Positions 27,217-36,494 of a DNA stretch of 64,000 nucleotides are shown here, in pieces. The stretch spans positions 3,569,501-3,633,500 of the forward strand of contig NZ_AP019365.1 in the NCBI RefSeq assembly GCF_033095865.1, written 5' to 3'. The translations under genes and the position numbers were made by a program. Below the pieces are notes generated by a model. The model was not told where the DNA came from. It was given only the letters and a program-made list of their open reading frames with translations, and searched no databases. The DNA is from Pseudomonas sp. KU43P. Lineage in GTDB: Bacteria; Pseudomonadota; Gammaproteobacteria; Pseudomonadales; Pseudomonadaceae. The number at the start of each line of letters is the position of its first letter. Within the stretch, counting starts at the first letter, position 1.

Positions 27217-28478
27217 GGCTCGACCTCGGCCTGGCCCAGCGCACGGCGCCGACCGCGCAATTCGACCAGCAGGATGTAGCACAGCGCCGAGGCGCTGATG
27301 CCCACCAGCGGGGCCACCCAGGGCGAGGCGTATGCCAGCACCGCGCCGACGGCATAGGCGAACAGCCCGGCCAGGTTGTAGCGCGGCAGGCTAACCGAAG
27401 CCAGCGCCGGGTACTTGCCACGATGGCGGTACCAGAAGTCGGCCATGATCACTCCGCCCACCGGCGGGATGATCGACCCCAGTAGCACCAGGAACGGAAT
27501 CAGCAGCTCGTACATGCCCCCGATCGCCAGCACGATGCCGACACCCGCCGCAGCGAGGGTCATGGTGCGCCGACGCTCGCTGCGCAGCAGGTGGCAGGCG
27601 GCAGCCGACACGTTGTAGATGGTCGGCCCTTGGATGGTCCACAGGTTCAGGCAGAGCATCACCACCGCCGCGAACGACAGGCCCTGAAGCATCATCACTT
27701 CGACGATGTCGGCCTGCTGATAGACCATCGCGCACCAGGCCCCGGCCACCACCATCAGGCCGTTGCCGAGCAGGAACGCGACGACACTGGCCGTGACCGC
27801 CACCCGACCGCTGCGCGACAGGCGCGTCCAATTGGTGGCCTGGGTGGCCCCGCTGGCGAAGGTACCGAAGACCATGGTCACCGCTGCAGAAAAGTTCAGG
27901 GTTTCATGCGGCACCAGCGCTGCCAGTTGCTGCAGGCCACCGACATCGCGGGTGGCGATCACCATGGAGATGATCAGCAGCGCGAACATCAACGGCACCG
28001 ACACCCGCGACAGCAGATCCAGGCCCTTGAAGCCGACGATGGCGGTAATGCTGAAGCCCAGCCCGAACAGCACCATCAGCGGCACGGTGAAGCCAGGGGC
28101 CAGCCCCAGCAGCTTGACCAGCACGATGGCCACGGTCGCCGTGCCCCAGGCGTACCAGCCCAGTTCCGCGAAGCCGAGCAGAAAATCCGAGAGCCGGCTG
28201 CCCGCCTCGCCAAAGCAGAAGCGGCCCATGAGCACGGTGTTTAGCCCGCTGCGCGAGGCGATGAACGCCAACGCGGCGGCATACAGGGCCAGCAGGCTGT
28301 TGCCGATGGCGGCGATCCACAGCATGTCGACGAAGCTGAAGGCCATGCCCAGCTTGCCGCCGGCGAACATGGTGCCGGTGAAGAAGGTGAAGCTGAACAG
28401 CACCATGGCGATGGGTAGCAAACCCTTGCGCGCATGCTGGGGCGCTTCGCAGAGGGGAAATTCGGAGGGTGAGCTCAT
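27213..28478 (-). CDS. codB: Cytosine permease, NCS1 family
   Basis: A 421-residue inner-membrane symporter with twelve hydrophobic segments. NCS1/CodB landmarks include [37 protein letters not shown] and [15 protein letters not shown]. The ATG at 28478 is the likely start; a long upstream frame lacks family similarity. It begins a leftward operon with a PucR regulator and cytosine deaminase and would import cytosine for salvage or as a nitrogen source. Confidence 0.9.
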   Translation of the reverse strand: MSSPSEFPLCEAPQHARKGLLPIAMVLFSFTFFTGTMFAGGKLGMAFSFVDMLWIAAIGNSLLALYAAALAFIASRSGLNTVLMGRFCFGEAGSRLSDFLLGFAELGWYAWGTATVAIVLVKLLGLAPGFTVPLMVLFGLGFSITAIVGFKGLDLLSRVSVPLMFALLIISMVIATRDVGGLQQLAALVPHETLNFSAAVTMVFGTFASGATQATNWTRLSRSGRVAVTASVVAFLLGNGLMVVAGAWCAMVYQQADIVEVMMLQGLSFAAVVMLCLNLWTIQGPTIYNVSAAACHLLRSERRRTMTLAAAGVGIVLAIGGMYELLIPFLVLLGSIIPPVGGVIMADFWYRHRGKYPALASVSLPRYNLAGLFAYAVGAVLAYASPWVAPLVGISASALCYILLVELRGRRRALGQAEVEP

Positions 28479-28756
28479 GGTCGGGGTGCTCCGGGTTGAA
28501 AGTGCAGCGGCAAGAGCAAGATGCGGGCCGCTTTTACCCACGTGAAAAAAGCCGAAAAAGCAGGCGCCAGGCATACGAAAGCCTGTGCAAAGCGCACATA
28601 TATGCACTACCAAGGCCAAATGAATGTGTGCCGCGTGACTTATTTGGAAGCGAATATGCACCAATGCGGACCAGGCCTGGGTACTTTTCACCCAGCCCCT
28701 TGACCCAGATCATGGCCTGGCGGACGATCGGTGCTTCCCCGAGCAAGGACGAAGGC
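28479..28756. promoter_or_regulatory. codB/GST divergent promoter region with ATATGCAC repeats
   Basis: 278 bp between the codB and GST starts, with no gene seen. ATATGCAC occurs at 28600-28607 and 28654-28661, each soon followed by CAA, 54 bp apart in the same orientation, candidate sites for the PucR regulator. The stretch is less GC-rich than its surroundings. Confidence 0.35.
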
Positions 28757-29380
28757 ATGTTACGGATACTGGGCAGAGCGTCTTCCATCAACGTTCGCAA
28801 AGTCTTATGGGCCTGCGCCGAATTCGATATCCCGTTCGAGCGTGAAGACTGGGGCACGGGCTTCAAGGCCACCGACAGCCCCGAATTCCTCGCACTCAAC
28901 CCCAATGCCATGGTTCCGGTCATTCAGGATGGCGGCTTCACCCTGTGGGAATCCAACACCATCATCCGCTACCTCGCCACCCGCTATGGCGCTGCCGGCT
29001 GCTACCCGGCCGAGGCGATCGCCCGAGCCCGCGTGGACCAATGGATCGACTGGCAGGCCTCGGACCTGAACCGTTCCTGGAGCTATGCCTTCATGTCGCT
29101 GGTGCGCCACTCCCCCGCGCACCAGGATCAACAGGCGCTGGCCGAGGGGTGCGCGCAGTGGGCGCACTACATGCAGATTCTTGAGCGGCAGCTCGCTGCA
29201 ACCGGTGCCTATGTGGCCGGTGAGCGCTTCACCCTGGCCGACATCCCCATCGGCCTTTCGGTGAACCGCTGGTTCGAGACGCCCTTCGAGCACCCGCCAC
29301 TGCCGGCGGTGAGCGCGTATTTCGAGCGCCTGACCGAACGGCCCGGCTTCGTCGCCCATGGACGCAACGGCACGCCTTGA
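28757..29380 (+). CDS. Glutathione S-transferase
   Basis: A 207-residue soluble protein with an N-terminal thioredoxin-like domain ([20 protein letters not shown], then [26 protein letters not shown] with the cis-Pro and the ES glutathione-binding pair) and an all-helical C-terminal domain ending in [17 protein letters not shown] serine near position 9-10 is a likely catalytic residue. It conjugates or reduces small electrophiles with glutathione; the substrate is unknown. AAGGA precedes the ATG at 28757. Confidence 0.9.
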   Translation: MLRILGRASSINVRKVLWACAEFDIPFEREDWGTGFKATDSPEFLALNPNAMVPVIQDGGFTLWESNTIIRYLATRYGAAGCYPAEAIARARVDQWIDWQASDLNRSWSYAFMSLVRHSPAHQDQQALAEGCAQWAHYMQILERQLAATGAYVAGERFTLADIPIGLSVNRWFETPFEHPPLPAVSAYFERLTERPGFVAHGRNGTP

Positions 29381-29464
29381 AAGACGTGAGCGGCGCCCGG
29401 CGCAATTGGCCGGGCGACGCCGCTATAATCCCCCGTCTGAAATACGCGCCCAAGGCCCACCTCC

Positions 29465-29950
29465 ATGCCCCGCTTGCCGAAGCTGCTGTTGCCCCTGCTG
29501 ATCACTGCTGCCCTCGTCGCCTGCGACCAGAAACCCACCCGCGAAGAACAGATCCTGGCCAACCTGCCGTTGCAGGAAGCCTACGAGCACAACATCGAGC
29601 GCATGGCCTCGCTGCTGCGCCGCACCCACCCGCAGCTCGATGAGCAGGCCATCCGCGAGGTACTGCGCAAGCACCTCACGGTCGAGGACCAGCGCCAGGA
29701 CCTGTTCAAGCTCTACAGCGAGCAGCACTTCAGCGACGCCGAGTTCGCCAGCATCGTTGCGGCCACCCGCGACCCGGCCAAGGCCCGAGCCATGGAGGAA
29801 ACCGAGGAAGGTAAGCGGCTGAGTGAAAAACTCACCCGGCTGATGCGCGAAACGGCGCGCGACCCCAAGGTACAAGCCCTGGCTGAGCAACGCATGCAGC
29901 AGGTGGAAGATGAACTGGCCGAGCAGGAAGAAAAAGCTCTACTACGCTAG
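29465..29950 (+). CDS. Small lipoprotein, function unknown
   Basis: A 161-residue protein with a lipoprotein signal peptide: a hydrophobic stretch LPLLITAALVAC with Cys at residue 20, then DQKPTREEQ. Asp at position +2 after Cys would favour inner-membrane retention by E. coli rules. The mature part is helical and highly charged (EEQIL..., AEQRMQQVEDELAEQEEKA), likely coiled coil. It resembles DUF2059-like periplasmic proteins only loosely. The stop lies 12 bases before a Pho-box-like repeat. Confidence 0.7.
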   Translation: MPRLPKLLLPLLITAALVACDQKPTREEQILANLPLQEAYEHNIERMASLLRRTHPQLDEQAIREVLRKHLTVEDQRQDLFKLYSEQHFSDAEFASIVAATRDPAKARAMEETEEGKRLSEKLTRLMRETARDPKVQALAEQRMQQVEDELAEQEEKALLR

Positions 29951-29962
29951 TTGTAACAGCAC

Positions 29963-29996
29963 TTGTCATAAAACTGTCGCTTTTCGGTCATAGGAT
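29963..29996 (+). promoter_or_regulatory. Pho-box-like triple repeat and -10 element upstream of parA-like gene
   Basis: Three 7-bp units, TTGTCAT (29963), CTGTCGC (29974) and CGGTCAT (29985), repeat at exactly 11-bp spacing, the geometry of PhoB sites; the first 18 bases differ only slightly from the E. coli CTGTCATAAAACTGTCA box. TAGGAT (29991-29996) is a plausible -10, 11 bp after the second unit. It suggests phosphate-starvation control of the gene at 30039. Confidence 0.5.
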
Positions 29997-30038
29997 TGAC
30001 CCCAACCTGACATTTCCTTCTTCATGGATGAGCGTCTC

Positions 30039-30815
30039 ATGCGTCGTGTGGTTTTCAATCAGAAAGGTGGTGTGGGCAAGTCGAGCATCGCCTGCAACCT
30101 GGCCGCCGCCAGTGCCGCCGAGGGTTATCGCACCTTGCTGGTGGACCTCGATCCGCAAGCCAACGCCACCTACTACCTGACCGGCCTGACCCACGACGCC
30201 ATCCCCGCCGGCATCGCCGACTTCTTCCGCCAGACCCTCTCGCCCACCCTTGCCTCGGGCAAGAAGCACCGTGTGGCGATCACCGACACCCGCTACCCCA
30301 ACCTGCACCTGGTCACCGCCAGCCCCGACCTCGGCGACCTGCAGAGCAAGCTGGAGAGCAAGTTCAAGATCAACAAGCTGCGCAAGCTGCTGGTGGAGCT
30401 GGGCGAAGACTACGAACGGATCTACATCGACACGCCACCGGCACTGAACTTCTACACCTTCAGTGCCCTGGTGGCGGCCGAGCGCCTGCTCATTCCGTTC
30501 GACTGCGACAGCTTCTCGCGCCAGGCATTGCATAGCGTCATGGCCGAAGTCGAGGAGCTGCGCCAGGACCACAACCCGGCGCTGCAGGTCGAAGGCGTGG
30601 TGGTCAACCAGTTCGCCGGGCGTACCGCGTTGCACCAGACCCTGGTCGATCAGCTGCGCAGCGAGGGCCTGCCGGTGTTGCCGGTGTACCTGAGCAGCTC
30701 GATCGTGATGCGCGAGTCGCACCAGGCCTCGGTGCCGCTGGTGCACCTGGCGCCACGGCACAAACTGTCGCGAGAGTTCGTCGACCTGCTCGATGCGCTG
30801 GAGCGGGCGGCCTGA
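30039..30815 (+). CDS. ParA/MinD-like P-loop ATPase
   Basis: A 258-residue ATPase with the deviant Walker A FNQKGGVGKSS near residues 6-16, LLVDLDPQANAT (Walker A') and IDTPPALNFY (Walker B). It belongs to the ParA/Soj class that positions DNA or protein cargo, yet no parB gene is near, so it is an orphan and the cargo is unknown. The ATG at 30039, eight bases from GGATGAG, is preferred over one five codons upstream. A Pho-box-like repeat precedes it. Confidence 0.85.
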   Translation: MRRVVFNQKGGVGKSSIACNLAAASAAEGYRTLLVDLDPQANATYYLTGLTHDAIPAGIADFFRQTLSPTLASGKKHRVAITDTRYPNLHLVTASPDLGDLQSKLESKFKINKLRKLLVELGEDYERIYIDTPPALNFYTFSALVAAERLLIPFDCDSFSRQALHSVMAEVEELRQDHNPALQVEGVVVNQFAGRTALHQTLVDQLRSEGLPVLPVYLSSSIVMRESHQASVPLVHLAPRHKLSREFVDLLDALERAA

Positions 30816-30879
30816 CCTGCGACAACCTGCCGCGCCCGAGGGCTACCCGACCGTTCGTCCGGGTGGTAGATTCGCCGCC

Positions 30880-31290
30880 ATGAAAATCACCCGGCATACC
30901 CGCACGCTGACCGCCTGGACGCTCTACGCCAGCGTCCTGTTCAGCCTATTGCTGTGCGGCCTGCATCACGGCCAGATGGGCGGCTTGCGCCTGGCCGGCC
31001 TGGAAGGCGGGTTCTGTTCGATCAACAGCGAGCACGGCGTGGCCATCGACCTGGATGGCGCCGGTAGCGACCAGCACATGGCCCAGCTCGACTGTCCGGT
31101 GTGCTCCTCGTTCGGCCTGGCGGTGCCCCTGAGCAGCACCGGCTGGTCGTTTGCCCGGCCCCGCAGCGTCGCCAGCTCGCCGATCGTGGTGCGCAGCTGG
31201 GCGCAACCGCCGCCCCGTTATCAACGCCCTGCCCTCAATCCCCGCGCCTCCCCCGCCGTCTTCCCCGCAGCAGCCTTTCATTTCGCCTGA
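30880..31290 (+). CDS. DUF2946-like small exported protein
   Basis: A 136-residue protein with an N-terminal hydrophobic anchor (WTLYASVLFSLLLCGLHHGQM), a CPVCSSFG motif near the middle and a Pro-rich tail. This layout fits DUF2946, small Cys/His-containing proteins often found beside copper or other metal systems and TonB receptors in pseudomonads. It lies 68 bp before the TonB receptor, so a joint role in metal handling is plausible but unproven. Confidence 0.7.
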   Translation: MKITRHTRTLTAWTLYASVLFSLLLCGLHHGQMGGLRLAGLEGGFCSINSEHGVAIDLDGAGSDQHMAQLDCPVCSSFGLAVPLSSTGWSFARPRSVASSPIVVRSWAQPPPRYQRPALNPRASPAVFPAAAFHFA

Positions 31291-31297
31291 CCTGAAC

Positions 31298-31321
31298 CGG
31301 GCGCGCCTGCCTGCGCGCCCG
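31298..31321 (+). terminator. GC hairpin between DUF2946 and TonB-receptor genes
   Basis: CGGGCGCGC (31298-31306), six-base loop, GCGCGCCCG (31313-31321): a perfect 9-bp stem. No T tract follows, so it may attenuate rather than end transcription. Confidence 0.4.
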
Positions 31322-31358
31322 TGGTCAGCCATGATCCTTGCGTGGAAGACATAACAAC

Positions 31359-33509
31359 ATGTTTCGCAATACCTACCTGGTGCTCCTCATGGGCACCTGC
31401 ACCTTCGCCTGGGCGGACGACGCCGCCGTGGAACTGAGCGCCACCACCATCGACGGCGAGCGTGGAGCGCCCTCCGGCGTGCAACTGGATGAGCCGATCC
31501 GTACCGGCTCCCGCCTGGGCCTCACTGCCCGCGAAACGCCCGCCTCGGTAAGCGTGTCGGACCGGCGAGTGATCGAAGAACGTGGCGCCAAGGACAGCCA
31601 GGACGTGATCAACGCCATGACCGGCGTCAACGCCTCGGCCAACCCAGGCTATGGCGGTTACGTCAGCTACCGCGGTTTCACCCAGAACCAGGTCACCCAG
31701 CTGTACAACGGCATCAACCTCGGCTACAGCAGCGCCACCCGCCCAGTGGATGCCTGGGTACTGGACCGCGTCGAACTGCTCGGCGGGCCGTCGTCGTTCC
31801 TGCACGGTGCAGGTTCTGTCGGCGGCTCGATCAACTACATCACCAAGCTCGCCAGCCGCGACCAGCAGATCATCGATGGGCGCGTGCGCTACGGCAGTTT
31901 CGACGACTCGGAAGTGGCCTTCGGCATCAACCAGGCACTGGCCAGCAACCCCGCCGATGCCCGCCACTTCATGCGCCTTGATTTCAGCCACGGCAGCGGC
32001 AACGGCTACATCGACCGCAACGAACGGCAAACCGACAGCCTGGCGTTTTCGCTGCTCAGTGACCTCACCCCCAACCTCACCCACACCTTGGCGCTGGAGT
32101 ACCAGGAGGACCGCGAGGACAGCCCGTACTGGGGTTCGCCGATTCTGCCCGGGCGCAGCACCATGAAGATCGACAACAGCCGCCGCTTCGAAAACTACAA
32201 CGTCGCCGACGGCCGCTACGAGCAGCGGGTGCGCTGGCTGCGCTCGATCCTCGATTACCAGGTCAGCGACAGCACCAGCGTGCAGAACACGCTGTACCAC
32301 TACAACGCCCAGCGCGACTACCGCAATCTGGAGCGGTACAGCTACACCGCAGACGGCAACGTGCAACGCGCCAGCCCTTACCTGCAGCGCCACGACCAGA
32401 ACGTGCTGGGTGACCGCATCGAACTGCGCCACGACAACACCCTGTTCGGCCTCGCCAGCCAGTGGTCGCTGGGCCTGGACTACTCACGCATGCGCCAGAC
32501 CCTGTACCCGACCTCGGGCAGCTACACCGACGTGGTCAACCCCGACCACTTCGACCCAGGCAGCTTCGACGACATCCCCGGCGTGAATGCCGGACTGACC
32601 AAGCAGCGCCGCCATGAGGTAACCAACCGTGCGGTATTCGCCGAAAATCGCCTGCAATTGACCGACCGCCTGGCCCTACTCACTGCTCTGCGCTACGACT
32701 ACCTGGACATGCAGGTGACCAACTACGGCGCCGTCACGCCCACCTCGCCGGCCTACTTCGAGCGGCGCTGGGAGCCGCTGTCCGGGCGCATCGGCCTGAC
32801 CTACGCACTCACCCCAAGTGCCAGTGTCTATGCCCAATACAGCACCGCGGCCGACCTGCCGGCCGGGTCGCTGGCAGCGGCCACCTACTCCAACGTCGGC
32901 CTCTATGACCTGTCCAAGGGCGAGCAGTGGGAAGTGGGCAGCAAGTTCGATTTCCTCGATGGCCGTGGCGCGGCGACGGTGGCGCTGTACCAGATCGTGC
33001 GCAAGGACTTCGCGGTGCGTGATTCGGTCGACCCCAACCTTACGGTCCAGGCAGGCCAGCAAACCTCCCACGGCATCGAGTTGTCCGGGCGCCTGCAAGT
33101 GACGTCAAAACTGTTGGCCGAAGCGAACTACGCGTATGTGGACGCCAAGTACGACACCTTCAATGAGGCCGTCAATGGTGTGTCGGTGTCGCGCGAGGGC
33201 AACAACCCGGTCAACGTGCCGGCCAATGTGGCCAACCTGTGGCTGACCTACAGCTTCGGCCCGGCGTGGTCGGTGGGTATGGACGGGCGCTACGTGGGGT
33301 CGGTGTATGCCGACAATGCCAATACCCTGAAGGCACCGGCCTACACCTTGTTCGGCGCCTTCGCCCGCTACCGGCTGGACGAGCACACCACGGTCACCGG
33401 GCGGGTGCGCAACCTGACCGACGAGGTGTATGCCAAACAGGCGTATGGGCTGCAGTACTACATGGGCGCGCCGAGGACCTTCGAGGTGGCGTTGGATATG
33501 TCTTTCTGA
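31359..33509 (+). CDS. TonB-dependent outer-membrane receptor
   Basis: A 716-residue protein with a signal peptide (NTYLVLLMGTCTFAWADD), a plug domain (RETPASVSVSDRRVIEERGA, then the GGPSSFLHGAGSVGGSINYI segment) and a long beta barrel ending in ...FEVALDMSF, with the terminal Phe typical of outer-membrane proteins. It would import a siderophore, metal chelate or similar ligand with TonB energy. The ATG at 31359 follows GGAAG. The upstream DUF2946 gene hints at a metal, possibly copper. No Fur box was recognised. Confidence 0.92.
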   Translation: MFRNTYLVLLMGTCTFAWADDAAVELSATTIDGERGAPSGVQLDEPIRTGSRLGLTARETPASVSVSDRRVIEERGAKDSQDVINAMTGVNASANPGYGGYVSYRGFTQNQVTQLYNGINLGYSSATRPVDAWVLDRVELLGGPSSFLHGAGSVGGSINYITKLASRDQQIIDGRVRYGSFDDSEVAFGINQALASNPADARHFMRLDFSHGSGNGYIDRNERQTDSLAFSLLSDLTPNLTHTLALEYQEDREDSPYWGSPILPGRSTMKIDNSRRFENYNVADGRYEQRVRWLRSILDYQVSDSTSVQNTLYHYNAQRDYRNLERYSYTADGNVQRASPYLQRHDQNVLGDRIELRHDNTLFGLASQWSLGLDYSRMRQTLYPTSGSYTDVVNPDHFDPGSFDDIPGVNAGLTKQRRHEVTNRAVFAENRLQLTDRLALLTALRYDYLDMQVTNYGAVTPTSPAYFERRWEPLSGRIGLTYALTPSASVYAQYSTAADLPAGSLAAATYSNVGLYDLSKGEQWEVGSKFDFLDGRGAATVALYQIVRKDFAVRDSVDPNLTVQAGQQTSHGIELSGRLQVTSKLLAEANYAYVDAKYDTFNEAVNGVSVSREGNNPVNVPANVANLWLTYSFGPAWSVGMDGRYVGSVYADNANTLKAPAYTLFGAFARYRLDEHTTVTGRVRNLTDEVYAKQAYGLQYYMGAPRTFEVALDMSF

Positions 33510-33526
33510 CGCGTAGGCTAAACCGA

Positions 33527-33551
33527 CCTCGCTGCCCGTACGGCAGCGAGG
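33527..33551. terminator. Strong bidirectional hairpin
   Basis: CCTCGCTGCC (33527-33536), loop CGTAC, GGCAGCGAGG (33542-33551): a perfect 10-bp stem exactly between the convergent TonB-receptor and methyltransferase genes. Confidence 0.65.
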
Positions 33552-33552
33552 G

Positions 33553-34281
33553 CTAGCGTTGTGCGGCCACCAGCAGCATCATCGGGCGCTCGCGCTCTTC
33601 TGCCAGTGACGGCATCGCGGCCACCTGCTCGGCAGTGGGGGCGAACTCCTCGACCCGGTTTATCCGCAAACCGGCCTCGATCAGCGTATTGAGGGTGCTG
33701 GCCAGGGTGCGGTGGTACTTCAACACGCCCTTGGCAAACCAATCGGTGCGCCGCTCGCCCTCGTTCGCGTAGTCGTTGACCGGCCAGGTCGGGCGGCCGT
33801 CCGCGTCTTTGAACCACTGCGGGTGAGCAGCGGCCATGTAGATCGGGTGTTCGATCGTGAACACCAGGTGGCCATTCGGGGCCAGAGACTGGGCAATGCT
33901 GCCCACCAGGCGGGCGAAGTCCTGAACGTAGTGGAAGGTCAGTGCGCTGTAGGCCAGGTCGAAGGCTGCCGGCGGCAGGTCGAGTTGGTCCAGGTCGGCG
34001 CTGCGGTATTCGATGGCCGGGTCGCGGGTGTCGCGGCGAGCGCGTTCGAGCATTTTTTGCGACAGGTCCAGCCCCAGCACGCAGGCAGCGCCCTGCTCGC
34101 GCATCCAGCGCGAGGCCCAACCGAAACCGCAGCCCAAGTCGACCACACGCATGTCGCGCAAATCAGGCAGCATCGCGCGAATCGCAGGCCACTCCGGCGC
34201 GCCGTCCAGGCCCAGCTGCTGGCGAGGTAGCTGGCTGTAACCGGCGAAGAAATCGGGGTTGTCATAGATGTTCTGGGCCAT
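33553..34281 (-). CDS. Class I SAM-dependent methyltransferase
   Basis: A 242-residue cytosolic methyltransferase. The SAM-binding motif I is VVDLGCGFGWASRWMREQGA near residues 43-62, followed by LGLDLSQKML and the Asp-containing YRSADLDQLDLP segment. It is of the Methyltransf_11 type; the substrate is not evident. AGGAG lies before the ATG. It is monocistronic on its strand, divergent from the MHS transporter. Confidence 0.87.
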   Translation of the reverse strand: MAQNIYDNPDFFAGYSQLPRQQLGLDGAPEWPAIRAMLPDLRDMRVVDLGCGFGWASRWMREQGAACVLGLDLSQKMLERARRDTRDPAIEYRSADLDQLDLPPAAFDLAYSALTFHYVQDFARLVGSIAQSLAPNGHLVFTIEHPIYMAAAHPQWFKDADGRPTWPVNDYANEGERRTDWFAKGVLKYHRTLASTLNTLIEAGLRINRVEEFAPTAEQVAAMPSLAEERERPMMLLVAAQR

Positions 34282-34525
34282 CGTCGGCTCCTTCTTGAAA
34301 CGCCAGCCCCAGACTCTAGTTCATGGGTGTGCGCATTTCATCTACCGATATGGCAAGGGCTTCGCCCGAGTTCGCGGGGCAACCCGGCCAGAACAGATAT
34401 CCCGAAGTCGCCCATGAAGAAGCGCCGCCCCACGCAGCCCGGTCTACTGCCTGTACAACATCGATGACGCGGCCTCGACCGCCTCACAATTCTTCAGGCT
34501 GCCTATGGAACCGGAGCACCTGCGC

Positions 34526-35863
34526 ATGTCCGCATCTCATGAAGTATCTCCCGCCACACTGCGCCGTGTCATTGCCGCCTCGGCGATCGGCAATTTCGTC
34601 GAATGGTTCGACTTTGCGGTATATGGCTTTCTCGCCACACTGATCGCCAGCCAGTTCTTCGCCAGCGGTGATGCCAGCGTGGCCTTGCTCAAGACCTTCG
34701 CCGTGTTCGCCGTGGCATTCGCCTTGCGACCACTGGGTGGCATCGTATTCGGTGCCTTGGGCGACCGGCTCGGGCGCAAACGCATCCTGTCGCTGACCAT
34801 CCTGCTGATGGCCGGCTCCACCACACTGATCGGCCTGCTACCGACCTATGCCAGCATCGGCCTCGCCGCGCCGGCGTTGCTGACGCTGGCGCGCTGCCTG
34901 CAAGGATTTTCCGCGGGCGGCGAGTATGCCGGGGCCTGCGCCTACCTGATGGAACACGCGCCGCGCAATCGACGCGCGTTCTACGGCAGCTTCGTACCGG
35001 TCTCGACCTTTTCGGCATTCGCGTGTGCGGCGGTGATCGCCTATGGCCTGGAGGCCAGCCTGTCGGCCGAGGCGATGAATGCCTGGGGCTGGCGCGTTCC
35101 GTTCCTGGTGGCCGCGCCGCTGGGGCTGGTTGGCCTGTACCTGCGTTGGCGCATGGAAGAAACCCCGGCCTTCCGCCAGGCGCTGGCCGAAGGCAAGACC
35201 CACGAGCACTCACCGCTCAAGGAAACTTTGCGCACCCATGGCCGGGCCATTCGCAACCTGGGCGCGTTCATTTCGCTGACGGCGTTGTCGTTCTACATGT
35301 TCACCACCTACTTCGCCACGTACCTGCAACTGGTGGGTAACCTCACCCGTGCCCAGTCGTTGCTGGTAACCACCGTGGCCCTGCTGTTTGCCGCGTTCGG
35401 CTGCCCCCTGGCCGGGGCCTTCTCGGACCGCGTCGGGCGGCGCAAAACCATCGGCTTCACCTGCCTGTGGGTGATGGTGTGCGTGTTCCCGGCGTACTGG
35501 CTGGCCAGTTCTGGTTCAATGTCGGGTGCGCTGCTGGGGGTGATCCTGTTGGCGGTAGGGGCGTTGTGCAGTGGTGTGGTCACCGCGGCGCTGCTGTCGG
35601 AGAGTTTCCCCACCCGGACGCGCTATACCGCGTCGGCGATTACCTACAACGTGGCCTATACCCTGTTTGGCGGGACGGCGCCGCTGGTGGCGACCTGGCT
35701 GATCGGGCAGACCGGCAGCAGCCTGGCGCCGGCGTTCTACCTGGTGGTGATTGCCCTGGTGGCGCTGGTGGGTGGGTTGGCGTTACCGGAGACGTCGCGG
35801 ATCTCGTTGCATGATGAAGCGGGGGCGGATGGCCCTGGTCGGCAAGCAAGCCGAGCGACTTGA
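34526..35863 (+). CDS. MFS transporter, MHS family (possibly shikimate/quinate type)
   Basis: A 445-residue porter with twelve helices. ASAIGNFVEWFDFAVYGFLA and the loop GALGDRLGRKRILSL mark the MHS branch, which includes shikimate transporter ShiA and proline/betaine porter ProP. GGAG lies nine bases from the ATG at 34526; an ATG seven codons upstream is possible. It is followed by aroQ and aroE on the same strand, so transport of shikimate, quinate or dehydroquinate is suggested by context only. Confidence 0.85.
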   Translation: MSASHEVSPATLRRVIAASAIGNFVEWFDFAVYGFLATLIASQFFASGDASVALLKTFAVFAVAFALRPLGGIVFGALGDRLGRKRILSLTILLMAGSTTLIGLLPTYASIGLAAPALLTLARCLQGFSAGGEYAGACAYLMEHAPRNRRAFYGSFVPVSTFSAFACAAVIAYGLEASLSAEAMNAWGWRVPFLVAAPLGLVGLYLRWRMEETPAFRQALAEGKTHEHSPLKETLRTHGRAIRNLGAFISLTALSFYMFTTYFATYLQLVGNLTRAQSLLVTTVALLFAAFGCPLAGAFSDRVGRRKTIGFTCLWVMVCVFPAYWLASSGSMSGALLGVILLAVGALCSGVVTAALLSESFPTRTRYTASAITYNVAYTLFGGTAPLVATWLIGQTGSSLAPAFYLVVIALVALVGGLALPETSRISLHDEAGADGPGRQASRAT

Positions 35864-35941
35864 GATTCTGGGGGGCTCTAGAGAGGTGCGGTTATCGAGG
35901 CGGTGGCGGGGAACTTACTATTTTTGTCATTAGCCGTATAA

Positions 35942-36009
35942 ATCGGTCCGATAATCGCACACTTCGGCAGCGGGTTGAATTGACGAAACTAACCAGGTGG
36001 TACAAATAT
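35942..36009 (+). promoter_or_regulatory. Candidate promoter/operator before aroQ
   Basis: ATCGG-T-CCGAT (35942-35952) is a perfect inverted repeat. TTGACG (35980-35985) with AAATAT (36004-36009) 18 bp later is a possible promoter. The region is clearly lower in GC than its flanks. Confidence 0.3.
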
Positions 36010-36044
36010 AACGACAACCCAACAACAACAAAGCGATGTTCGCC

Positions 36045-36494
36045 ATGACGCCCCTCATCCTTGTGCTAAACGGCCCGAACCTGAACCTGCTTGGCACCCG
36101 CGAACCTACTCAGTATGGCCACGAAACCCTTGCCGACCTGGCCCGCGGCTGTGCCGAGACAGCCCAGGCGCAGGGCTTGCAGATCGAATTCCGCCAGACC
36201 AACCACGAAGGCGAATTGATCGACTGGATCCACGCCGCGCGCGGCCGCTGTGCCGGCATCCTGATCAACCCAGGCGCCTGGACCCACACCTCGGTGGCCA
36301 TCCGCGATGCGCTGGTCGCCTGCGAACTGCCGGTCATCGAGGTGCACTTGTCCAACGTGCACAAGCGCGAACCCTTCCGCCACCTGTCGTTTGTCTCGTC
36401 GATTGCCGTGGGCGTGATCTGCGGCCTTGGCAGCCAGGGCTACCGCATGGCCCTGAGCCACTTCGCTCAATTGCTGCGGGAGCGCGCTGCATGA
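36045..36494 (+). CDS. aroQ: Type II 3-dehydroquinate dehydratase
   Basis: A 149-residue enzyme that interconverts 3-dehydroquinate and 3-dehydroshikimate. The type II signatures are clear: [16 protein letters not shown] at the start with the catalytic lid, [30 protein letters not shown] with the active-site Asn/His region, and [17 protein letters not shown]. Type II enzymes serve biosynthesis or catabolic quinate use. A second ATG three codons upstream is possible. The stop overlaps the aroE start (ATGA). Confidence 0.93.
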   Translation: MTPLILVLNGPNLNLLGTREPTQYGHETLADLARGCAETAQAQGLQIEFRQTNHEGELIDWIHAARGRCAGILINPGAWTHTSVAIRDALVACELPVIEVHLSNVHKREPFRHLSFVSSIAVGVICGLGSQGYRMALSHFAQLLRERAA

